A stretch of DNA of 64,000 nucleotides from Alisma plantago-aquatica (Eukaryota; Streptophyta; Magnoliopsida; Alismatales; Alismataceae): positions 262,970,001 through 263,034,000 of the forward strand of contig OY856414.1 in assembly GCA_963693085.1 (NCBI GenBank). The letters are read 5' to 3'. A program made the translations under genes and the position numbers. Position 1 is the stretch's first letter, and every line of letters starts with the position of its first letter. The notes beneath the pieces were generated by a model, which saw only the letters and a program-made list of their open reading frames with translations, had not been told where the DNA came from and searched no databases. Positions 47,053 to 58,798 of the stretch are shown here, piece after piece.

Positions 47053-49251
47053 TCACCGGGTTGGGGTCTTGTACATGTTAATGTTGATCTTCATGTCCAT
47101 GAATGAGACTGTCATGGTGCCACTGCGTACATGAATGTCGGCATCAGTTGTAGATAAGAACGGCCTCCCCAAGATGATGGGAATCTTCCTATCCTCCGGC
47201 TCCATATCAAGTACAATGAAATCCGCCGGGAACACAGCGCCTTTTTCCTTGTCTATCATCACCAAGACATCATCCACTCTACCCCTAGGCACTTTTATGG
47301 ATCTATCCGCCAACTGGAGAGTGCAATGTGCCGGCTTCCACTTGCCTAAGCCCAGCTCAACATAGACATGATATGGCATCAAATTCACACTAGATCCCAA
47401 ATCAAGTAAGGACCTGTCTATGCGATGTCCCCCTATGTAACTAGGTATGAGTGGGGCTCCTGGGTCCTTTCTCTTCACGGGCAGTGAGTGTTGTATGATG
47501 GAGCTCACTTGTTCATTCAATCTCACCTTCTTTGGAATCCTCCCCGTTGACCTTCTTTTCACAGTGCATAGGTTCTTGAGGAACTTGGCATATGATGGGA
47601 TTTTCTTGATAGCATCCAAAAGTGGAATGTTCACCTTTACTTGGCGAAACACCTCAAGAATATCAACATTGTGCTTTTACCTCCTTTTCAATTCTGGTGG
47701 CTCATCTAGTGCTTCTACAAATGGAGGATCACTAGTTTTTGCCGCACTTACATGAACATGAGGCGGAATTCTAGGGATAGTAGGACCTGTAAAAGGGATA
47801 TGTGGTGGATCACATGGAATCCTAAACTCAGCATGCGGTATCACAACATCATCTTCAGCAATATCAATCATAGTATCACCACTTGGCTGCCTTTGCTTTG
47901 CTTTATCAACCTTTCTTTGACTTGCGGGCTGCTCAAGAGTTTTTCCACTCCTTAGAACTGTCACGTCACTACCTTGCTCATGGTGGAGAGGGGGAGCATG
48001 TTGTGTCTGTGGAGGAGGTGGAGGTGACACTTGGGGTTGAAATTGAGGTGGAGAAGGGAATTGAGGGAGATGAGAGAATTGGGGTTGGAAAGTGAAGTTT
48101 TGGGAGATTTGAGGTAAGGGAGGTGGTGGAGGAGTGTAAGGCTGGGGATAGCCTTGGAAGGATTGAATGGGATGCACTTGCATGGGGGGTGAACTGTAGA
48201 AAACTTGTGAAGAGGGCATGGGTCCACTTGCTTCATGGTGGCTCACGATGGGTCTTCAAGACAATTTTTCCTCTTGGAGAGTGATTATAGAAGATAGTTG
48301 CTCTATTCTCTCTTATAACCTTGCAACATCTCTTTGAACATCATCAAACACTCTCAATCTAGAAAGAACCTCTTCCTCAAATCTTGAGTTGTATGTGGGA
48401 CTTTGTGGTTCCTGGTAGCTATAGGAGTGAGGTGTCTTCTTTTCTTCCCCATAGAACTCAATAGAATTGACCGGGTGGCAGGGAGCATTTGTCACCTGGT
48501 TCTTCATGAAGTTCACCATGTCACCAAGAATCTTCATCACTTGCGGGCTTGAGTCATCATGAGTAGGGGGTGTCACACCAAAGGCATACCCTCTTTCATT
48601 CATCATGCTAGAAGCTCGAATTCTTGATCCTTCAGCCAACTTCTCAAACAAAGGCCATATCTCCTCAGGTGGCCTAGCCATGAAAACTCCTCCACAAGAA
48701 GAGTCCATTGTGTCTTGGTCCTTTAGAGACAAACCAGAGTAGAATGATTGAACTAGCTGCCATAAAGGGATCTCATGGTGAGGATACTCTCTCAACAGCT
48801 TCTTGAATCTCTCCCATTCATCATGAAACTGCTCATTGCCCATTTGGCTAAAACTTATCACGGAACGCCGCATTTGTGTCAACCTTGCTATAGAGTAGAA
48901 TTGTCTCAAGAAAGCATTCTTCATTGTTTCCCAACTCATGATGTCCTTTCTTGAGTCATACCGGTCTTTAGCTCTATCTTTGAGGGAGAAAGAGAACAAG
49001 GTCAACCGAATTGTATCATCACTAGCCGTCGACGTCCTGAAGGTAGAGCATACTTCAAGAAAGGAGTCTAAGTGCTTGTAGGGGTTCTCACTCTCTGAGC
49101 CGTAGAAGATGGGCAGGAGCCCAAGAAGACCTGGAGGAATAGAGAATTGCACCCCTGGCATTTGATCAACCCTGCTAGCAATTGGCAATTTGTAGTTGCT
49201 AGGCATGAAGTAGTCTTGAAGCGGCTTGCGAGGTGTATTTTGGTCTCCCAT
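47053..49251 (-). pseudogene. TRG1 gag-protease
   Basis: One minus-strand frame from the ATG at 49251 (MGDQNTPRK) to 47053, about 730 codons, broken only by three stops: 48313-48315 (TAA), about 48258 (TGA) and 47677-47679 (TAA). The Gag core (48313-49200) has the Athila blocks YKHLDSFLEVCSTF, LTLFSFSLKDRAKD, WERFKKLLREYPHHEIP and QSFYSGL. A proline/glutamine-rich middle (47800-48230) resembles Gag linkers. The protease (47053-47652) has RSLLDLGSSVNLMPYHVY (active-site Asp-Leu-Gly-Ser) and PIILGRPFLST. Each stop is one transition away from CAA or CGA. Gag and protease follow the A2 plan, but A2 and TRG1 are clearly different families. Confidence 0.88.
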
Positions 49252-49425
49252 CTTATTTCCTCCCAAATGGCTTGTCACATGCACAAAGCACAACCAAACA
49301 AAAGAAAGCAAGTTAATAAACCAATATACACAAAGAATGCAAAGAAAAATGAATAAAGAATAGCAATGATGAGGGCAGTAGGAAAAGTCAAAGCAAAACT
49401 AACTAGCTAGGCCGAGCGCCTCTAA

Positions 49426-49443
49426 TCCCCGGCAACGGAGCCA
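49426..49443 (-). promoter_or_regulatory. TRG1 primer binding site (tRNA-Asp)
   Basis: Minus strand TGGCTCCGTTGCCGGGGA, differing from the Athila consensus at one base, seven bases inside the 5' LTR. Confidence 0.9.
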
Positions 49444-51011
49444 GAAAGCTTGGTGCGATTCCGCTAGTGGTGCTACATGCTAGCCGATTTGACCTGACTA
49501 GATGCACCCCACGAGGTCGGAATGCACGGTGGATGGGGGTTTGCTTTCGAAATTTGTAAACCTAAACTAGCTACCTACGTCTACTAAAACACTACACCCG
49601 CAAGCGCACAGGGTCGTGTCGTAGTATAGGGAGGTGGCAAGTATAGGGTCGATCCACAGGGAAAAGAGGGGGCACTAGAGCTAGGTCAGTTTGGCTAGGT
49701 TCCTACTGCGGAGACTAGGGTTAAGGGTTTGAAGGTTGATTTTGATTGTTAACTAAGGATAAACAAGCAAGCAATTAAAGGCGAGAATGAAACCTATGTT
49801 AACCCTAGACTAGATTAAGACTAAGCAGGAAAGAAAGGATTAAGCTAGGTATGAAAGGACAAATTATGCTAAGGCAAGCAAGAGAGAAGAAAAAGAGCAA
49901 TTAAAGAGCTAAGCTAGCATGAACAAGGCAAGAGCAAGGAAAGAAGCAAACTAAGCAAGAAAAGAACTAATTAAGCTAAGCAAGCACAAAACTAGGGTTT
50001 CAAACAATAAAGAGGTGTGTGGGCTATTTAGGGGTATGAACTTATCACTTAAGTTGGGGGGTGACATATGAACATTATGATTCCATTTATATTATCCAAA
50101 CCAAACAACAAGTTAGAGTCTAATGAATTGACCTAAGCTACTAACTGGCCATGGATATGCTAGGTTGTGCATAGGGGAACTAGTCCCCTAACACCCCCTA
50201 CTACCCTTACGAGGCTCAATTGGGTTAGGGATTAGGTTCAAATCAATTAGAGTCTAATCAAGTCTAGGTTTCTAGATTAGGCATTCCTAGGGCAATTAGG
50301 GGCCGAGGGTAGTAATGGGGAGGTGAAATTAGGGTTTTGGACCCCAATTCCCCCACATTCTAGCCTTGAGAAGGCTCCATGCTAATTGCACTAGAATTAC
50401 CTAATCTAGATACTTAGATCTCACACTTAGGTTTAGGGAGATTGATTTGGATGTAGGAAGATGGGAGGCAACCTAGGGATCCAAGAATTGGACCTAGGGG
50501 CAAATCCCAAAATTCACACATATAAGCAATTTGCCTAAATTCCTAGGTGATTTCACACACAAACCAACAAGCAATCCATGGAGAATGAGATAGAAATAGA
50601 ATATAATCATTAACAAATGAAATTACAAAGTTTACATGTCATTTTCCCCCAACATGGTATCAAAGTAACATAATTTCCCCCAAACAGCCCACCCAAGGGC
50701 CTAGCTACTCATAGAAATGGAAAATACAAAAAGAGAGAAGAAAGAGGTAGAAGAAGCCATGGAGCTCGGTGTAGATGAAGGACTCCTCCTATCCAGCAGC
50801 TGCAAGGACGTCCTCCTTCTTCTCCTTGGATGAAATGGTGTGGAATGATGGAGGGAAGTGGATGGAAGGCTTAAATATGGGTGGTTATGTGGTGGAAATG
50901 GTGAAATGGAGTGGATTTGAGGTGGAGGTGAAGTGGAATGGAGTGGATGTGACAAGGGAGAGAAAATGGGAGTAGAAGGTAACCAACCTCGTACCCCAGC
51001 CGCCACCTAGG

Positions 51012-51019
51012 TATATATA
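51012..51019 (-). promoter_or_regulatory. TATA box of the TRG1 5' LTR
   Basis: TATATATA on the minus strand in CCTATATATACC. Transcription would start near 50985 and run left through gag. Confidence 0.7.
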
Positions 51020-51094
51020 GGTGTGGGGGAAGCACTAGGTTAAGTAGGGGCAAAATGGGAAAAACAATGGAAAAACTAGGTAGATTAGGTGAGT

Positions 51095-51460
51095 AGCACG
51101 GTCGTGGTGAGACACCACGGCCGTGGTGGGTAGGGGTGAGCACAGTTGTGGTGGAAGAGAATGGCCGTGTTGGTTAAAATGGCTAGATGTCAGGTTGGTG
51201 GTAAAAAATGGGCCAAAATGGCCACGGCCGTGGTGGTTTGAGGGTAGCACGGTCGTGCTGCGTAGCACGGCCGTGGTGGGAGTTGGTAGCACGGCCGTGG
51301 TGGTATCTGGTAGCACGGCCGTGCTGCGTGGCACGGCCGTGATGGGTGGTCGTAGCACGGCCGTGGTAGAGTATGCTCTGCAACTGCTTTAAAACTGAGA
51401 TTTTTCATGTGATTTCTTCATTTGCAGCATGGTCGTTCTGTGTTACCACGGTCATGTTGG
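51095..51460. repeat. CACGGCCGTG palindrome array (TRG1 5' LTR U3)
   Basis: About seven exact copies plus variants of the palindrome. Copy number and flanks differ slightly from the 3' LTR array: one unit near 44330 in the other LTR is missing here. Confidence 0.9.
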
Positions 51461-51758
51461 GGGCTTAGCTTGCACTTTGAGCTTCAAATTTCATTATCCA
51501 TGGACTTCTTTGCTTAATCTTGACTCTTGGCCACTAGGGGTAGGTTGGGGGATCTCTGGGGCCTTTTTGGGCCCCTCCATCTCTCTCGTCCATCCAAGTG
51601 TGGTCCAAGTACCTGAAAAACATGCAAATAATGTCCATAAGTGCATTTTATACAAATAAGCATATTAGGGGGAACGACATGCAATCTAACAGGTATAGAT
51701 GTGATTGAAAAACAAAAAGACACAAGATTAATCCCTAAAATAGGGCTGAATCATTAGC

Positions 51759-53510
51759 TATAAGATAGATCATGGGTTTGTGGCATTGGTCAAGCACATG
51801 CTTTCCACAGCCACAACACTAAGGACCCAATGACGCACATCAAAAATTTTGTTGAAAGTTGTGATATGGTAAAGATTGACATAGTGTTAGCGACAATGAT
51901 TTATCTAAGGATTTTCTTGTCGTCACTGGAAGACAATGCTAAGTCTTGATTCTACAACATGTCACCTGAATCCATTGAGACTTGGGAACAAATGATAGAT
52001 ACTTTCTTTGAGCGTTATTTTCTACCCTAGAAGACAAACAAGTTGATCAAGAAGATATAGAATTTCAAGTAACAAGTAGAAGAGTCCTATTCTAAATTAT
52101 GGGAGAGGTTACAAGATATGTTGACGAAGGTCCCTTATCATGGGATCCATTTGTATGTCCAGGCAAAGATCTTCTATTACCGGCTGCATCAGGGAGAAAG
52201 GACCACACTTGACAGTGCGAGAACATACTTCTTCCTCAACAACAATCCGTCCAAGTGTCATGAAATTCTGAAGAACATGGCGAAGAACCAGTCATGGGGA
52301 GAGGAAAGAGAACGTCCAACAAACATCAAAAGTGTTGGAGAGTCCAAGGTGATTACAACATTGAATGAGAATTTGGACTTGATTGCTAAGAAATTATGTC
52401 AGAAGGATGGAAACTCTTTTGGAGGAGAAGAGGAATAGTGTATGTATATGCAGTAAGAGAATTACATAGGCAATTATTACTCTTGCACGAATGATCCTAA
52501 ATTTTCTTGGAAGGATCCCAATAACTTGAACAAGACTTGTCTCAAGAACAATAGGGCAAGAAACATCAAGGCGGTGCACATCAACAATACAAGGGCCTCA
52601 GTAAGATAGACCACATTGATGACATTCTTGGTAATTTGGTCAGTCAAAGGCGATCATTGGTCAAACACAGAGGGAATTGCAAAATAAAGGAGTTCATATT
52701 TGCAAGATAGATAATCATATTTCTCAGCTAGCAGTAGAGGTGGCTTCCATAAAGAGGACCATTCAACAGGTATTTCTTGGAAATACAGAGACAACTCATC
52801 AACATCATCAAGTAAAGTTTATCTCTATGGTTAAGGAGCCAAAATAGCTTACTGAGGAGTCACCAAAGCAGCATACTCTAGATCCAGATTGGGTATATGT
52901 GCCAGAAGTTCCTTATCCCCGTAGCCTAAATGGAAGACCAGGACGATGCAACATGCTAGTAGGGTATGCTCACACATGCACCTCATTCAATATAGGGTCA
53001 ACAATAAGTGATAAGGATGCCCCATCTTCACCGGTTGTGTGAGACAAAGAACTTCACAATTCCACCACTACTATGTCATTGCCTCTAGTTTTGGAAAAGG
53101 TTCCTATGCAAGAAGAACATGTGAAGGTTCTACTCTATAGTGGAACAATCAAAGTCAATAGGGAGGCATCCACAAGTCATGAGAAATAGCCGCATGCCAT
53201 TCCATCCATAGGATATATCCAAATTATATCCCAGAGTGTGGTGTTGTAGCAATCTTAGGGGAGGAGATCCCTAATGTGCCACATATTCCACTGCATAAGC
53301 ATATAGAGAAACCACATGTTCCATTCTTGGACAGTCTGAAGCTAAGAAAAGTGGAAGGGCAATTTAAGAAGTTCCTAGACATCTCCCGAAAGCTCCACAT
53401 CAACATCCCACTCATGGAGGTGATAGATAAAATCCCTTAGTATGGAAGATTCTTGAAGGAAATCATCAACAAGAAAAGTCTGTTAAAAGATATAGATATT
53501 TATGTGTTGA
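51759..53510 (+). pseudogene. Athila A2 gag, main part, with linker to protease
   Basis: Continuation of A2 gag after TRG1. Recognisable blocks are YKIDHGFVALVKHM, FLSSLEDNAKS, SPESIETWEQMIDTFFERYF and LWERLQDMLTKVPYHGIHL (106 open codons at 52118-52438). A LNENLDLIAKKL-like region follows. After decayed sequence (52440-53220), the linker QFKKFLDISRKLHINIPLME precedes the protease near 53350-53430. Several stops and shifts are present. It has the same family order as A1 gag. Confidence 0.8.
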
Positions 53511-53960
53511 TGAAGTGATGAGTGTGATGATCCAGGGAATAATTTTGATGAAGAGAAAGGATCTAGGATGCTTCTACATTCCTTGTTCCAAAGGAAGTCA
53601 ACATTTCCAACAAGAACAATGTGACTCTGGGGCAAGCATGAATCTCATGCCCCTTACTACTTTCAAGAAGTTGGGATTGAAGGAACCAACGAAAACACCC
53701 ACGACAATTGAGTTGGCATATGGATCTAGTGTGAGGCCGTACGAGATATGTGAGGATGTTCTAGTCAAAGTTGACTAATTCATCTTTCCTATTGATTTTG
53801 TGGTCATGATGTGCATGAGGTGCGAGGATCTAAGATGTTGTTAGGAAGGTCGTTCCAAGCTATGAACAATGTGATCATTTCCATTAGTAGAGGTTACTTG
53901 ATACTCGAGATAGACAATGACATAGTAGAGTTCAGACTTCCATATGAATTTTAACAACCA
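53511..53960 (+). pseudogene. Athila A2 aspartic protease
   Basis: Retropepsin-type protease with CDSGASMNLMPLTTFKKLGL; the active-site codons GAC TCT GGG GCA are at 53622-53633. An EICEDVLVKVD block and, after a stop and shift near 53777, remnants of the FxVxDM and LLGRSF blocks follow. The frame ends near 53955. The next sequence is the post-ORF hairpin region, so the RT-to-integrase part is missing altogether. Confidence 0.85.
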
Positions 53961-56218
53961 TCCCGTGATAACCCAGGTTGAAGAAAATGCATCTTGTCGA
54001 GCCTAGGGTATTAAATAAGGGCGTTTGTTAGGAGGCAACCTAACCATCATGTATTGTTTTAGGATTTTTTATTCTTTGCATACATGTTCTTTACATTCTA
54101 GCTTTCATCACATTAGTTCTTTGTAAAAAAAGGTGTCTTGATCACTCTTATTTGATGTACAAACATAGAACAAGTCGGTAGTACCAAAGGCAAAGTAGGT
54201 GGTACTGACAACATCACAGGGACGACGAGGGTCAAGTTCTAAAGACCCGATACTACTGACAATATACTCAGTAGTAATGACTTTTTGCATAAAAGGGATC
54301 GAGTTAATTGATAAGGACTCAATACTACCTACATCAACTCGGTAGTACTGATGTTCAATGATTCTCTAGGTTTGAAATATTGTGATAATGCTAGGAAGTA
54401 TTGAGAAATTTTAAAGACTCAGAACTACTGACTTTTTTCAGCAAAATTAACATACAGAAAAGGTTGTTGATACCACTGACACACAGGTTGGTGGTACTGA
54501 CTCATAGAGCTCAAAGAAGGATATCAGATGTCATATATCAGTACCAAAGACACTATAGTTGGTGGCAACCAACACCGAGGGAGAGATACCAATGGATTTT
54601 GATCCACAAAAGACAAAGGGAACATTTTAGTGACTACAACCTGTGCCACCACCCTTCAAAGCAAATTGTACCAATGTTCCACCTCTTAAGTAGGATTTTG
54701 ACTATGAGGACATAGTCAAGTTCAAGATCGGGGGGTTCTAGAATAGCTCTATCCATCTTTTATTTGATTTTTAGTTTCTTTTTTCTTAATTTGTAGGATC
54801 CACATCTATCTAGTGTAATAGTGGAGCTTAATTCATGATTCCTGTCATTGTCATGTGCTTTCATGTGGTTGCAATGAAAAAAATGTTTCTTTTAATTGGG
54901 ATTAGTTGTAATTTCTTGAGTAACACCACCTAGAGGAAGTGTATGGGCTAGTCAGCTTAAGGACACTTCATATGAATAGAAATCTTAATTATTCATGTAA
55001 TGTGGATGAAGATGAGGTTTGATCCTAAATTGATCAAACAATTAATGGGATCTTTAATTGAAATTTAAGAAAGAAATCCTAAGTTTACCCTAAACACAAG
55101 TCATTAGTAGAGGTACACATCATAGTTCATGAAATGCATTATCTCTTCATTATGTGATTCCATCCATTTTCCACTTATTTTGACCCACCACCTTAAGATG
55201 ATCAAGTAACCCGAGTTATTTCCTTTTGATTGCATTGCATGGCATAATAGGTGACATTATAGTTAATTTATCTTTAGATGCATTAGTTACAAAATGAAAA
55301 ATGTGCATAAAAACTTTTGTGCATATCATTCTAGTTGCATAACAATTACATGCAGATTGCATACATTTTTCACCATTCATTTTACATCATGTGGTTACAT
55401 TGTTTTCTTCTAAAATATGAATGTAGGGATACACATACATACCCTAATAAAATCAAAAGAAAGAAAAAAAACGAATGGGATATGTTAGTGAAGCCCAAAC
55501 ATAACTTTCTACCATGATAAAATTGTGGGCAAATGAAAAAGAAAATAGAAAAAGGTTTTATTATGAAATAAAGAGGGAGAAAGGATGCCCTAAACTCGGC
55601 TTGGAATCTTGCTTCACAAAAAATGGAAACATTCACATGATGTGTTCTCTTCTCTCTTCATTCTCATCCATTTGATGAGATTTTCTATACTTTCATCATT
55701 ATACTCGATAATAGTAGGCATTAGTATTCATGTGTATCTTATTATCTTCGCCATATAGGTTCATCATGTTTTATTTTTACATAAATAACTTAGATGCTAC
55801 TTTTGACTCTTTACAAGCCACCTATTTCATTCCATCCATTGTTCTTATTAGTAGTTCACATATATGATTGATCTCCTCATTCATTCTAATAAGGAGAATT
55901 GTTTTCAATTAGTTGGTAGTTAGGAAAGAGAAATTTAAATAGGAAATCAAATGATGCACCAAGTGAATGCCTGATTGACTATGATATTAACTGCTCTATT
56001 GATAGTGTTTCACTAATTAAAGGGTGGACATATTTTATGGATTTTTGGTCACTTAAGAGTATTTGATTGTTTAGTGGTCAGTAAAGGTCGATTTGGGACC
56101 ATCATGTGGGGATAATTGAGAAAGGAAATTCATATTTAATGTCCTTTTCATGACTTGTCTCAAATAGATCTGAGGGTATGTTGCTCGAGGACGAGCAACA
56201 TTTAATCTTAGGGGAGTT
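53961..56218 (+). other. A2 3' untranslated region
   Basis: Non-coding. It contains the AGGCAA hairpin (54027-54044), a block of the TCGGTAGTACCGA motif (about 54170-54500), sequence homologous to the A1 3' UTR near 55170-55250, and the polypurine tract CTTAGGGGAGTT (56207-56218) against the LTR. The frames here are not conserved between A1 and A2. Confidence 0.75.
54027..54044 (+). ncRNA. Putative RNA hairpin after the gag-protease frame (A2)
   Basis: GTTAGG-AGGCAA-CCTAAC, a perfect 6-bp stem. A1 has GTTGGG and CCCAAC at the same place (32132-32149), so both sides of one base pair changed together. Confidence 0.5.
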
Positions 56219-57704
56219 TGATGCACTAGATAATTTTCATTCTCACAAGCTATTTATTATAGATTTTGGTGCACTTCTTGTTCATTTTTTATATCTTTTG
56301 TGCATTATTTATCATCATTATCTTGTGACATTTAATTGCATCAAATAAATATAGTTTTAATGTTCCTATTAGATTCATTATTATTTTGGAGCTTATGTTC
56401 AATTTTTGTGTATTTGAGGTGAATCTACAAGAAACTACACAACTCGGTACTACCGACCTATCTATCGGTGGTACTAACACTTACTCAGAAAGGAATATGT
56501 GAAATCGAGACAACTTAGTAGTACCGTCCAAGGAAGTCGATACTACCGACAACTTCACATCAAGGATTTAGAAAATCTCGAGAAATCTCAGTACTACTGA
56601 CATCAAATCAGTTGTACTAACAACTACACAGGAGATCAAAACTATCAAAGGCATCGATAGTACCAACACATAGTCAGTAGTACCGACATAGAAGGATCAA
56701 ACAGATCCAAAAATCATGTTTAATCATATACTTGGTGATTAATGATGCCCTAAGTTACTTCTATGACTTAGGGAGATTTTAGTCAAACCTAGGTATCTCG
56801 TTCTATTCCATTGTACAACATCCAAGAGCAAGGAGAGGAGAAAGCCGAGAAGAAATCCACGTTCCATGAGATTTGGGCACCTCCAGTGGGCGGATTTGCA
56901 GCTAGAGGATAGCAATTCGTCAGAGGGAGTCATCCGAAAGAGCTTCTCCAGAAGGTTATTTTAAATCTCTAATGTTCTCCACATTTATGTTATTCTCTCT
57001 TATGTAATTGCAATGGGAATCATGTGGGGTGATCCCCTTATTCCTTAGGACCTGAGAGTAACCCGATTATGCATTGTAATTGACTATTATGCATTAGCAT
57101 ATCTTTTTCTCTTAATTTCTGGACATATTTCTATGAGAGTATCACAAATTATCTATTCTTGATCACCACAGGTAGTTGTTTAGACCATTAATTTCTTTGA
57201 GAGATGGATTAAGGGTTGGAAGACCCATAGATATGCTCATTTTATACCACACTTTGAGAGGAAGGCCTACAAGTGTGAAGAGAATAACCCAAATATTTTG
57301 GTAAAGCACCTAACTAACAAATCAATTACTATGAGAGTGGGATTGGTATTATATTAAGTAGTGAATTACATCGTGAGAGTAGATAATTCTTGCTACAAGT
57401 CTCTTTGACTAGGGGTTAGGAGAGATAATTGTTAATGGTGTGATGTTAATTGCAATTTTAATTGAGGCAAAACTGTAATACTAAGGAATTCACGCCACTA
57501 GAGATCAAAACCAGTAATCTTATATTTATTTTCTTCCACTTAGATAATTAAACATCCACTCAAAGTTTTCATCAGTGTATCTGATCGCATCACAGTTAGT
57601 AGTACTCTAGAGAGCGTTTCTCCAAGTTCAAATCCGGGTCTCTCTGGGCCTATATTACATTGATACGTATACTTGTATTTGACATGTAGTTTACACATGT
57701 ATCA
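56219..57704 (+). mobile_element. A2 3' LTR
   Basis: 1486 bp, TGATGCACTAG...GTATCA, homologous to 40553-42046. Motif array at about 56440-56690. Confidence 0.9.
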
Positions 57705-58798
57705 GTGCACCTGGACATCCATCCCTAGAATGGATCACATAACATATGCATGAATAAAATAACAAACAAGAACATGATAAGAGACAACATGCCATAAAAG
57801 ACAACTAAAATAATACTTGATATTAAGATGTTAGTCTCATATAACAGTCCATATGAATTCCATCTGCATGACATTAGAGATCACCAGAGTAAGAGCAACA
57901 TATTATCATAATAGAGTAGAAGCAAAGATCATAGTATGTGAGTCTTAGTGTAACTATTACATTAAGTCATAAAATGGGTACACATCAGCAAAATTGTGCT
58001 AAATACGCTACAAAATACATAAACTCACAGGTTTAAGAGAACATATATGCTTGGAAAAACTTAATGTAATAGTAAGAAAGAAATTAACAAAATTATACTT
58101 AACAAAATTTCATGGCCATTGACCAGCTTCTCATAGGAAGGGTCTGTGATGGACATATGAGGCTCAAATCATGTCACCTACGTGAGGGACCTTAGTACCA
58201 AAGTCAATGAGCTAACCCTATTTCAACATGCATGATGCCCTTACCTTGATAATCCAGGTAGGTGCACAAGGTTTGTATAATGGGCATATTCGATTATGTT
58301 CAATGTTTGTTAAGTATATCTCAAATAAAATCAACATACTAATCATATGGAACAAGTATGTAAAGCCAAGTAGTTTAAGCATACATACATATAAGAAATT
58401 TCAATACCACTAGTCTGGCTAATAGGAGGATAAAACATACCTTGATTAGAGCACAGATTAACCATTGATTACAAAAGCACAAATAGAAAGCTTAACTAGA
58501 TCTTGGAAAATGAATCATCATAGAGATCCTGACATTATAAATAAGTATAATTGGATCAATATTATAAAGAGTAGGTCTCATCAATCATTATTATGGTGGC
58601 TGGATGTATCACCTAGATCTAAGCATCCTATGATTCATCACTGATTTCAATATCTCCATTAGGTCAAGCATTATCATTATCATGTTACACCATACTTCTT
58701 GGATTCATCTAAACCTAGGGTTTAAAATCAAAACTAATACTAAGGATCATAATATTAGGGTTTCATGATCTTATAAGAGCAAACATGTCACTAGTACA
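57705..58798 (-). mobile_element. G1 5' LTR, second piece
   Basis: Resumes the G1 LTR after A2. It matches 10857-11030 near its right end (the blocks TTATCATTATCATGTTACACC and TAGGGTTTCATGATCTTATAAG) before being cut by the CACTA insertion. The rest of the LTR should lie beyond the right edge. Confidence 0.8.

Larger units (their letters stand above)
42498..51753 (-). mobile_element. TRG1: Athila-like LTR element with gag-protease but no pol (TR-GAG type)
   Basis: A minus-strand element inserted in A2 gag. LTRs are 42498-44834 (3', 2337 bp) and 49451-51753 (5', 2303 bp), starting TGGTGCGATTCCG on the plus strand and ending GGGCTGAATCA. The primer site at about 49426-49443 reads TGGCTCCGTTGCCGGGGA, one base from the tRNA-Asp consensus. 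The polypurine tract (plus-strand CCACCCCAAA) follows 44834. Flanks GTAGC (42493-42497) and TTAGC (51754-51758) fit a duplication with one change. The 4.6 kb body holds one gag-protease frame and no RT, RNase H or integrase. The LTRs are visibly the most similar pair in the window, so it is probably the youngest LTR insertion. Confidence 0.92.
49451..51753 (-). mobile_element. TRG1 5' LTR
   Basis: 2303 bp, homologous to 42498-44834 with mostly single-base differences. TATA box at 51012-51019 and CACGGCCGTG array at about 51095-51460, which here would lie upstream of the active transcript. Confidence 0.9.
40553..57704 (+). mobile_element. Athila element A2, gag-protease only (split by TRG1)
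   Basis: Plus-strand Athila of the same family as A1, inserted in the G1 5' LTR. LTRs are 40553-42046 and 56219-57704. The primer site at 42053-42070 reads TGGCAATGTTACTGGGGA (tRNA-Asp type), and the polypurine tract CTTAGGGGAGTT precedes 56219. Gag starts at 42225, is cut by TRG1 after 42492, resumes at 51759 and is followed by the protease. RT, RNase H, integrase and the third ORF are absent: the protease is followed within about 100 bases by the post-pol hairpin and 3' UTR. The flanks (GTAGG at 40548-40552, GTGCA at 57705) do not form a clean duplication, which suggests a small deletion at the right edge. Confidence 0.88.
10850..58798 (-). mobile_element. Gypsy-like non-autonomous element G1 (outermost; in pieces)
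   Basis: The oldest recognisable layer. In minus orientation it has a 5' LTR (to the right: 40487-40552 and 57705-58798, continuing past the CACTA insertion), a primer site near 40471-40484, a body (40486-39271 and 14123-13060, about 2.06 kb after removing the SINE), a polypurine tract (13072-13060) and a 3' LTR (13059-10850, its far end displaced off the left edge by C1). Homology of 10857-11030 with 58620-58798 ties the two LTRs together. Both LTRs and body match G2. There is no gag or pol. Confidence 0.8.
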
